Of a DNA stretch of 10,316 nucleotides, positions 5,801 to 10,316 are shown one piece after another; the first letter of the stretch is position 1, and the number at the start of each line of letters is the position of its first letter. This stretch comes from Acetofilamentum sp. Lineage in GTDB: Bacteria > Bacteroidota > Bacteroidia > Bacteroidales > DTU049. The translations under genes and the position numbers were made by a program. The notes beneath the pieces were generated by a model. It did no database searches and was not told the origin of the DNA. It saw only the letters and a program-made list of their open reading frames with translations. The stretch spans positions 1 through 10,316 of the forward strand of contig DYON01000064.1 of NCBI GenBank assembly GCA_020720525.1, in the 5' to 3' direction.

Positions 5801-7336
5801 CATATCGTAATTGATAAAGCCCTGAATTGCAAGATCGATAATTTGAGCTCTAATGTATTCGACTTGTATTCTACGATAACTGGCATAATCGATTACCGAA
5901 AAAGAACGCGTTCCTTGTAGGTTGGCGAAATTCTTAAGTGTTTGGAGTGGATGAATATCGTCGAGACCTCTGATTTTTTCGAAACGTCCTTCGCTATAGT
6001 AGTTGACCGATTCGAACATAGCGTCGCTTTCAGAGCCTGGTCCACGAATCATTTGGAAATCGATTTTAGGTTCGTCCATTTTCCAATACAATGCTTCGAA
6101 ATACATGTCGAGTTTGTGATAGGTGTCGAAAAATGGCGATTTGCGCAAACCTTCTGCGTCGCGAAAAAAAGCGACTTCGCGTTTTGGAATCCATTTTTCT
6201 TCCGATTTGTCGAATTCTTTATCGGTATAGCGCATCACTAGGCCTGGGTGAAAAATGGAGTCGCCCTCGAAGTAAATAGTTGCCGAGGCGCGTTCGCTGT
6301 TTACACGGTCTTTGCGGATACTGAAGCCTTTCGATCGGCTTACCAAAAATGGTTGCCCATCTTTTTTAAATGTCAAAATGGCATCGTTGTATTCGTCGCC
6401 CGAGCCAAGAAGTTTCGAGCCACGCATAGTGAAACCGCCTTCGTAATCGACATCGGCATAAATGCTTTTGATGGTCAAGCGCGAATCGTACGACTTAAAT
6501 TCGGGATACAAAGCGGCGTCGCCTTGCCGATTGGCAAGTACTTTGTCGGTAATTTGACCGGGAAGGGGAGTGACACCAAAAAATTCGGAATTGTAGAATT
6601 GAACCGAATCGACCGTAAATTCTCGGCCTTTAAGTTCAACCGTGTATGCGCCAAAAGTAGCATACACATCTTCTGGCTTTAGACCTGCACGCGACCAATC
6701 GACTTTTCCTTTTTCGCCAACCCATTTTTTCTGTAAAGGATAATATTTTCCGCGAGTGTCGTAAATAACTGCACTATCATTGTTGGCATAGCATGTAAGA
6801 ATGAGCGATGGAAAGAAAACGACTGGCTCTTCTTCGAATGAGAAATTGTAGTTGCTGTTGCTTGCAACCCACCTGGTTGTATTCGATACATACAAATAAT
6901 TCATCAAAAACAACGAATCCGACGAAGCTAAAAAATTCAAAAACGAATTGCTTGTCGATTTTTCCATCAATTTATCTAAGGTTTGATGCCATGGTTCGAA
7001 CGACGATGAAAGCTTGCCCGATTCCGACAAATTGAGAAGACTCACCATGTAGTTCATGAAATGTGGATATGCTTTCATTTTTTTCTTGAGCATATAATTG
7101 CAATTTGCAATTACAACCTTTTTTTGATTGTCGTTCATGAAACCTCCAGTCCAAAATGGAGTGAATTTTTCGAGCATAAATGTTTCGCCTTCTTTGCGCT
7201 GGTCTTTGTTTTCGATAGCGGTGTAGAGGCCGGTCATTTCGCCAACAAATGCATTTGGATCGTCGGTAAATTGCTTCAACTGACCAAAACTCAATGTGGT
7301 TGTAAATAATACAAAAAGTGTAATTGCAATTCTCAT
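2816..7336 (-). CDS. Very large exported protein of unknown function (1506 aa)
   Basis: I do not recognise a named family with a function; it resembles conserved, uncharacterised Bacteroidota proteins of about 1500 residues. Residues 1-19 form a Sec signal peptide (MRIAITLFVLFTTTLSFGQ) with likely cleavage before Gln19; there is no lipobox Cys and no later transmembrane helix. Residues about 30-160 look helical, the rest is mostly beta-strand with many aromatic and acidic residues. Visible sub-regions are: a Gly-rich segment at 301-323; a winged-helix-like stretch (about 470-545); paired modules GLRGSGKLNYL (781-791) and GLTGNGKLEF (872-881), each followed by a strand and a Ser-x-x-Phe-x-Phe pattern; a stretch at 1010-1065 reminiscent of OstA/LptA strands; and a conserved-looking C-terminal domain (about 1360-1490) with YVSIGKIGIG and SGDRLTIYIE. 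The end is acidic (GDDLDEED) and not a type IX sorting domain. It starts 6 bases after prmA and is followed by slyD. An envelope or periplasmic scaffold is only an inference. Confidence 0.9.
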   Translation of the reverse strand: MRIAITLFVLFTTTLSFGQLKQFTDDPNAFVGEMTGLYTAIENKDQRKEGETFMLEKFTPFWTGGFMNDNQKKVVIANCNYMLKKKMKAYPHFMNYMVSLLNLSESGKLSSSFEPWHQTLDKLMEKSTSNSFLNFLASSDSLFLMNYLYVSNTTRWVASNSNYNFSFEEEPVVFFPSLILTCYANNDSAVIYDTRGKYYPLQKKWVGEKGKVDWSRAGLKPEDVYATFGAYTVELKGREFTVDSVQFYNSEFFGVTPLPGQITDKVLANRQGDAALYPEFKSYDSRLTIKSIYADVDYEGGFTMRGSKLLGSGDEYNDAILTFKKDGQPFLVSRSKGFSIRKDRVNSERASATIYFEGDSIFHPGLVMRYTDKEFDKSEEKWIPKREVAFFRDAEGLRKSPFFDTYHKLDMYFEALYWKMDEPKIDFQMIRGPGSESDAMFESVNYYSEGRFEKIRGLDDIHPLQTLKNFANLQGTRSFSVIDYASYRRIQVEYIRAQIIDLAIQGFINYDMDHDRIILKDKVYDYLNAKVGKTDYDVLQFKSVINAEPNATFSLLNWDLKMRGISRVFLSDSQKVYIYPTDQEILMKKNRDFLFAGRVHAGMFDYYGKNFSFEYDKFKLNLPIIDSMTFKVRSRKPDDYGYFPLVRVTSVIENLSGDILIDHPNNKSGLKSYGEYPIFNSKKYSFVYYDKNSIYPGAYPREDFFFRVDPFTLDSLDDFSTDGLEFYGYLASAGIFPDITQPLKVMPDYSLGFLNNTGAAGYPTYGGKGTYYGIVNLSNQGLRGSGKLNYLSTESKSESFLFFPNGMEARVKDYTIAEKKGGVEFPPVEAHNVDEKWSPYEDILSITTTDQPARLYKEETEMTGTLNVTPAGLTGNGKLEFKNAVMTSDLFKFKNRAFDTDTCDFLLKTMDEDELAFETKNYKGHVNFDERKGEFKSNGGTSLVKFPVNEYICYMDQFDWFMDKDEIDLQNNATNIPGLENMDIKELADVDLAGSEFISTHPAQDSLRFRSSRATYSLKEKIIYASDVKFIKVADATIFPGDGNVTILRKAEMVPLENAQILANNTTKYHTISSAKVFVYGQKSYAGNGYYDYIDEMDGMQRIFLDKVGVDSTLQSYGRGHISDSLEFTLSPFFDFQGDIRLSANREFLTFDGGTRIKQNCDTLGLYWVKFETEINPMEIYIPIPETINDIFGTRIYAGLYLNSDSVGVYPAFLTKKYLGGDPELSSSSGYLTWDHQSNEYRISSKEKLAQQMLPGRYLSLSVFKCFARSEGKLSFGNNFGRVSMNNYGTIDHYMRDDSTMFYTVSDLDFFFSNDALKIMQESFAAAPDLEPTNVRSELYNKYLGEVLTPEEAEKAESELILYGYFKKLPEKLAHTISFTDLTLKYNHSTKSYVSIGKIGIGTMGELQINKYVTGRVELSQKRSGDRLTIYIEISPSEWYFFYYSAGVMQALSSKREWNDIIINTNADDRQLKAKDGEKAYSYYISTISRKDKFLKKTGDDLDEED

Positions 7337-7342
7337 AATGTC

Positions 7343-8188
7343 TTATTTTATCTTTGTAAAACGTGCCGCAACCCAATTTTCTTTTGTGAGGAAGTTGTCA
7401 ATTTCGAATCCAAGTTTTTCGGCGGCTTCCGAAATATCGGGGAGATCGTCGATGTAAAACCCACTAAGTAGCATTAAACCACCATTTTCGAGTGCAGATG
7501 AATATGTAGGGAGGTCGCCTAAAATTACATTTTTATGAATATTTGCTAGTAAAATTTGACACTTTTTTTCAGCAATAACTTCGTTTTCACCCAAAACGAT
7601 GTCGATTCGCTTACACGAATTGCGTTCAATGTTTTCTAATGAATTTGCAACCGACCACTCGTCGTTGTCGTAGGCGAAAACCGATGCAGCTTCTTTCATT
7701 TCGGCAAAAACAGCCAGAATTCCGGTACCTGTTCCAGCGTCGATAACCGTTTTGTTTTTGAAGTCGATGTCGAGCATCAGTTTTAGCATCGAGGCGGTTG
7801 TTGCATGATGGGCTGTGCCAAACGACATTTTGGGGACAATTTTTATTTGGAAAGGAATTTCGGGTTTAGCAGGATGAAATGGAGCGTACACATATATTTG
7901 CCCGTCTATTTCAACCGCATCGAAGTTCTTTTCCCATTCTTCGTTCCAGTTTTTGTTTTCAAGTGCAGCTACTTCCATTTTGATGGGTTGGCTTGTTGTT
8001 TTTGCAATGGCTTCGCTTACTTTGCATGAATCGAATTTCTCGAATGCAATGTATCCATGAAGTTTTTCGTCTTCGTCCCAAAAACTATCGAAACCATGGT
8101 CGAGCAAAACGGTCATCAAAATATCCCTGATATCTTCGTCGGCAGGAATATTGAGGAGCGTTACTTGAAGAAAATCGTGTTGTTGCAT
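7343..8188 (-). CDS. prmA: Ribosomal protein L11 methyltransferase-like protein
   Basis: The 281-residue product matches PrmA, which uses SAM to trimethylate ribosomal protein L11 in the cytosol. An N-terminal substrate-recognition domain (1-75) is followed by the linker NWNEEWEKNFDAVEI (80-94), the PrmA signature PKMSFGTAHHATT (119-131), the SAM-binding loop VIDAGTGTGILA (148-159), the acidic residue after strand 2 (YDNDEWSVAN, 173-182), and LLANIHKNVIL (213-223). Two signature positions differ from the usual form: FGTGxH reads FGTAHH, and the D-x-G-C-G-S/T-G loop reads DAGTGTG, with Thr in place of Cys. Its ATG shares one base with the tpiA stop (TAATG), implying coupled translation, and the large exported gene begins 6 bases after its stop. 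L11 as the substrate is inferred from family identity. Confidence 0.92.
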   Translation of the reverse strand: MQQHDFLQVTLLNIPADEDIRDILMTVLLDHGFDSFWDEDEKLHGYIAFEKFDSCKVSEAIAKTTSQPIKMEVAALENKNWNEEWEKNFDAVEIDGQIYVYAPFHPAKPEIPFQIKIVPKMSFGTAHHATTASMLKLMLDIDFKNKTVIDAGTGTGILAVFAEMKEAASVFAYDNDEWSVANSLENIERNSCKRIDIVLGENEVIAEKKCQILLANIHKNVILGDLPTYSSALENGGLMLLSGFYIDDLPDISEAAEKLGFEIDNFLTKENWVAARFTKIK

Positions 8189-8946
8189 TATTTACAGTTA
8201 TTAATGATTTGAAAAAACGAATCGGCTTTCAACGAAGCACCTCCAACAAGACCTCCGTCGATATCGGGCATCGAGAAAAGTTCTTGTGCGTTTTCGGCGG
8301 TTACACTACCTCCATACAAAATGTGAGTATTTTGGGCAATGCTATCGCCAAATTGTTTACCAATGAGGTCACGAATGAATGCATGCATCTCTTGTGCCTG
8401 TTCTTTGCTAGCTGTTACTCCAGTGCCAATGGCCCAAACAGGTTCGTAAGCAATGGTAATTGTTTCCACAATGTTGGTGGTCATTGCGCACAAAGTGCTT
8501 TCGATTTGTTGTTGCACTATTTCAAAATGCTTCTCGGCATTGCGGTCGGGAAGTGTTTCGCCACAACAAAAAATAGGATTTATTTTTTCGGCAAACAACA
8601 GTTCCATTTTCTGAATTAGCTCTTCGTCGGTCTCGTGGTTGAATTTGCGACGTTCGGAATGACCAACAATACACCATCTCAAACCAATGTCGGTGAGCAT
8701 TGCAGCCGAAACTTCGCCTGTGAAAGCGCCTTTCGAATTGTTGCTTACATTCTGAGCTCCAATTTGAACAGAACTACCTTCAAACAACGCTGTGAGTTGG
8801 GGTAAATACACAAAGGGCGGACAAATAAGAATATCGGAGTTGGGTTGCGAATTTTGTAACTTAGTAAGTAATTTGGAAGCAAATTCTGAAATTCCGATGG
8901 AATTTTGGTTCATTTTCCAGTTGCCGGCAACTAATTTTTTGCGCAT
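8188..8946 (-). CDS. tpiA: Triosephosphate isomerase
   Basis: The 252-residue product interconverts dihydroxyacetone phosphate and glyceraldehyde 3-phosphate in glycolysis and gluconeogenesis. All catalytic residues are present: Asn9 and Lys11 (GNWKMN), His96 (VGHSERR), Glu168 (AYEPVWAIGTG) with the flexible loop 6 after it, and the phosphate-binding YGGS (211-214) and GGLVGGASL (231-239). The frame stays open to an ATG at 9045, but the extra 33 residues have no match to the TPI fold and cross a palindromic GC-rich intergenic motif, while MRKKLVAGNWKMN begins exactly as TPI proteins do; I therefore choose the ATG at 8946. The barrel is of standard length. It overlaps prmA by one base and probably leads the tpiA-prmA-large protein-slyD transcript. 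Confidence 0.97.
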   Translation of the reverse strand: MRKKLVAGNWKMNQNSIGISEFASKLLTKLQNSQPNSDILICPPFVYLPQLTALFEGSSVQIGAQNVSNNSKGAFTGEVSAAMLTDIGLRWCIVGHSERRKFNHETDEELIQKMELLFAEKINPIFCCGETLPDRNAEKHFEIVQQQIESTLCAMTTNIVETITIAYEPVWAIGTGVTASKEQAQEMHAFIRDLIGKQFGDSIAQNTHILYGGSVTAENAQELFSMPDIDGGLVGGASLKADSFFQIINNCK

Positions 8947-8971
8947 TTCCAGACGTTTTTTTATTAATGTA

Positions 8972-8988
8972 CGAAAATACAAAGAATA
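8972..8988 (-). promoter_or_regulatory. Weak promoter-like box upstream of tpiA
   Basis: On the minus strand TATTCTTTG (8988-8980) resembles TAnnTTTG with one extra spacer base, and TATTTTCG (8979-8972) resembles it with one mismatch. Either would place a transcript start 20-35 bases before the tpiA ATG. No convincing TTTG -33 box is at the right distance, so this is tentative. Confidence 0.3.
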
Positions 8989-9031
8989 GTTGACTCGGAG
9001 TTGACTGAGTAAAAATCTCTGCGGTCCGCGG
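8988..9031. repeat. Tandem 11-mer and GC-rich palindromes between the glycosyltransferase gene and tpiA
   Basis: AGTTGACTCGG (8988-8998) is followed directly by AGTTGACTGAG (8999-9009), 9 of 11 identical. Just beyond lie the overlapping palindromes GCGGTCCGC (9021-9029) and CCGCGG (9026-9031), conspicuous in an AT-rich spacer. These could be operator-like sites upstream of tpiA or the remnant of another dispersed intergenic repeat. The function is unknown. Confidence 0.4.
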
Positions 9032-9057
9032 TTAGGGAAAAACATGCACCCAAAAAT

Positions 9058-9804
9058 CTACGACTTAGCAAACAGCTTGCTTTTGGAAATACCCCATTTG
9101 TGAAAACGGTAGCGGAAAGCTGTTCCTATAACGCCAAAACCATATTTGGTGCTGCGCCTAAAATTGATTGACGAAGCATCTTCGAAATATTTTGTTGGAC
9201 AGGTGATTTCGGCAATTTCGAAACCAGCCATAAATATCTGAGCAATCATTTGATTGTCGAATACAAAATCGTCGGAATTTACCTCGTAATTGATTTTGCG
9301 AAGCACATCGGCCGAAAAAGCACGGTAGCCTGTGTGGTATTCGGATAGTTTTTGTCCGATAACAATATTCTCAAACCCAGTGAGGACACGATTAAAAACA
9401 TATTTGTAAAATGGCATTCCTCCTTTGCGAGCCCCACGACCCAAAATTCGCGATCCAAAAATAACCGGATAAACTCCTGCTGCAATCACATGAACCATCG
9501 GAGCAACAAGCTTTGGCGTGTATTGGTAGTCGGGGTGTAGCATTACTACAATGTCGGCTTCGATTTCGAGCGCTTTGTTGTAGCATGTTTTCTGATTTCC
9601 GCCGTAGCCTTTGTTTTTTTCGTGACGAACAATATGCTTAATTCCCAGACGCGCTGCAACTTCGGCTGTGCTGTCGCGGCTGCAATCGTCAACCAAAATC
9701 ACGTCGTCAACAATGTCGAGCGGAATTTCGGAATAGGTGAGTTCTATTGTCTTTTCGGCATTGTAGGCTGGAAAAACCACAACAATTTTTTTCCCATTAA
9801 TCAT
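9058..9804 (-). CDS. Family 2 glycosyltransferase
   Basis: The 248-residue protein is a GT-A fold, GT2-type enzyme of the dolichyl/polyprenyl-phosphate mannosyltransferase-like branch. It shows the N-terminal nucleotide-binding start (VVVFPAYNAEKTI, 8-20), ILVDDCSRDST (36-46) with the first Asp pair, NKGYGGNQKTCYNKAL (64-79), the DxD-equivalent HPDYQYTP (90-97), and EYHTGYRAFS (155-164) with DFVFDNQM (179-186), which covers the usual acceptor and base region. No transmembrane helix follows the catalytic domain, so unlike GtrB-type enzymes it is soluble or peripheral. It would transfer a sugar from a nucleotide sugar to a lipid carrier or a glycan; donor and acceptor cannot be told. It stands 111 bases upstream of tpiA on the same strand and has its own -7-like box. 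No other glycan genes are in the window. Confidence 0.93.
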   Translation of the reverse strand: MINGKKIVVVFPAYNAEKTIELTYSEIPLDIVDDVILVDDCSRDSTAEVAARLGIKHIVRHEKNKGYGGNQKTCYNKALEIEADIVVMLHPDYQYTPKLVAPMVHVIAAGVYPVIFGSRILGRGARKGGMPFYKYVFNRVLTGFENIVIGQKLSEYHTGYRAFSADVLRKINYEVNSDDFVFDNQMIAQIFMAGFEIAEITCPTKYFEDASSINFRRSTKYGFGVIGTAFRYRFHKWGISKSKLFAKS

Positions 9805-9835
9805 ATATACGGCTTGTCGTTGAAATGCTTGCCGA

Positions 9836-9843
9836 CAAATATA
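9836..9843 (-). promoter_or_regulatory. -7 box upstream of the glycosyltransferase gene
   Basis: TATATTTG on the minus strand is a perfect TAnnTTTG match. A start about 6 bases downstream gives a leader of about 25 bases before ATG 9804. No clear TTTG -33 element is seen at 17-23 bases upstream. A 6-bp inverted repeat, TTGTCG (9814-9819) and CGACAA (9833-9838), lies across the predicted transcript start. Confidence 0.45.
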
Positions 9844-9989
9844 TGAATTATTGGAGATTCAGAGTCTGTCGGAAAATAGAAGTTTTCTTAATGCGCTATT
9901 TTTTATTGAAGCATTAAATTTTTTTACGGCTAACGACAAAATTTTGCAACTCACACTTATTCAGGAGATTAAAAAACACAGCCGTTTTT
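9844..9989. other. AT-rich intergenic stretch without recognised content
   Basis: I see no gene, RNA or repeat here beyond a 10-bp palindrome CAAAATTTTG (9937-9946). An open frame running from 9851 into the repeats is not credible as a protein. Confidence 0.5.
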
Positions 9990-10010
9990 CGACTCCGCTC
10001 AGAATGACTG
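9990..10010 (-). repeat. Half element of the palindromic repeat family, form C
   Basis: The minus strand reads CAGTCATTCTGAGCGGAGTC, sharing GTCATTCTGAG with the form A copy at 10117-10127. In the opposite direction this type of sequence translates as the 'STPLRMT' peptide that I know as a frequent false ORF in Bacteroidota annotations. Only one arm is present; it is followed by a run of eight T and then the first copy of the 55-bp direct repeat. Confidence 0.55.
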
Positions 10011-10014
10011 CGTT

Positions 10015-10069
10015 TTTTTTGTCATTTGTTTTTAGATTGCAAAACCAGTTTGTTTGGTGGTCTATGCAT
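10015..10069. repeat. 55-bp direct repeat, copy 1
   Basis: This stretch is identical to 10262-10316. It begins with six T, continues with GTCATTTGTTTTTAG and ends with GGTGGTCTATGCAT. It directly follows the end of a hairpin element (ATGACTGC), as copy 2 does (ATGACAGC), so the repeated unit includes part of the element. Confidence 0.9.
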
Positions 10070-10114
10070 GACAGCAGTTTTTAAAATTTCAGGAAAACAA
10101 AAACCTATAAACAA

Positions 10115-10179
10115 CTGTCATTCTGAGTGTTTCGTGGCAAACCATGCATTAAGTCCACGAAATGTATCGAAGAATGTCG
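10115..10179 (+). repeat. Dispersed palindromic repeat, form A, copy 2
   Basis: The outer arms are CATTCT (10119-10124) and AGAATG (10171-10176); the inner arms are TTTCGTGG (10130-10137) and CCACGAAA (10155-10162), with a 17-base loop. It aligns with the reverse complement of 1-66 except in the loop, giving two opposite copies about 10 kb apart. Confidence 0.8.
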
Positions 10180-10189
10180 ATGTAATCAA

Positions 10190-10259
10190 TGCCATGCTTC
10201 GATACTTTGCAAGCTGCTACATTCGAAATGCTTTTTAGAGCAAAACTCTGCATGACAGC
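10190..10259 (-). repeat. Dispersed palindromic repeat, form B, full copy
   Basis: The outer arms are CATGC (10193-10197) and GCATG (10250-10254); the inner arms are TTTGC (10206-10210) and GCAAA (10240-10244). Read on the minus strand, CTGTCATGCAGAG begins like form A (CTGTCATTCTGAG), and its second half contains GTATCGAAGCATG where form A has GTATCGAAGAATG. It is thus a variant of the same family. The partial copy at 107-140 belongs to this variant. Confidence 0.7.
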
Positions 10260-10261
10260 TC

Positions 10262-10316
10262 TTTTTTGTCATTTGTTTTTAGATTGCAAAACCAGTTTGT
10301 TTGGTGGTCTATGCAT
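10262..10316. repeat. 55-bp direct repeat, copy 2, at the window edge
   Basis: This stretch is a perfect copy of 10015-10069, offset by 247 bases. The identity runs to the last base of the window, so the repeat may extend further or be part of a longer tandem array outside. Confidence 0.9.

Noticed and set aside
8947..9045. N-terminal extension of triosephosphate isomerase to ATG 9045
   Set aside because: The added 33 residues do not belong to the TPI fold and run through the palindromic intergenic motifs; the family begins at MRKKLVAGNWK.
9851..10084. Open frame of 77 codons on the plus strand
   Set aside because: It translates repeat DNA, including the 'STPLRMT' peptide typical of false ORFs in Bacteroidota, and ends inside sequence just after the direct repeat.
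10026..10238. Open frame of 70 codons on the plus strand
   Set aside because: It runs through both hairpin elements and the direct repeat, with no protein-like conservation.
10015..10316. CRISPR or integron attC array
   Set aside because: There are only two copies, spaced 247 bases apart with hairpin elements between them; no uniform spacers, cas genes or integrase are seen in the window.
1..10316. tRNA, rRNA or insertion sequence
   Set aside because: No cloverleaf, rRNA-like conserved stretch, transposase or terminal inverted repeat pair with an internal transposase gene was found on reading both strands.

Overview
The window looks like a chromosomal segment of a member of the Bacteroidota, most likely Bacteroidales-like. 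The reasons are: moderate to low GC; no Shine-Dalgarno tracts, with start regions AT-rich instead; promoter-like sites of the Bacteroidota form TTTG-N20-TAnnTTTG; a signal peptide ending in the typical SFGQ; a heavy preference for the serine codon TCG; and short palindromic intergenic repeats of the kind that produce spurious 'STPLRMT' ORFs in many Bacteroidota annotations. No species can be named from sequence reading alone.

Layout. Positions 1-175 are intergenic and hold two copies of a palindromic repeat family, a small hairpin and a good promoter. Positions 176-2291 are a tight plus-strand operon of three overlapping genes: a low-molecular-weight protein tyrosine phosphatase, a PLP-dependent serine/threonine dehydratase or serine racemase-like enzyme, and an RsmI-like SAM methyltransferase. 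This operon meets, tail to tail with a 4-base overlap of stop codons, a minus-strand series running from 9804 down to 2288: a family 2 glycosyltransferase, tpiA (triosephosphate isomerase), prmA (ribosomal protein L11 methyltransferase-like), an exported protein of 1506 residues with no function I can recognise, and a SlyD-type FKBP prolyl isomerase. From tpiA to slyD the gaps are at most 21 bases, so tpiA-prmA-1506 aa-slyD is probably one transcript; the glycosyltransferase lies 111 bases upstream and has its own promoter-like box.

Positions 9805-10316 contain no credible gene. They hold three more members of the palindromic repeat family and a 55-bp perfect direct repeat with a 247-bp period, whose second copy runs to the window edge.

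Most genes are housekeeping (glycolysis, translation modification, amino acid metabolism, protein folding). The parts that deserve attention are the giant exported protein, which contains repeated Gly-rich beta modules, an OstA/LptA-reminiscent stretch and an unexpected winged-helix-like segment, and the hairpin repeat family, whose copies differ by paired, structure-preserving changes.
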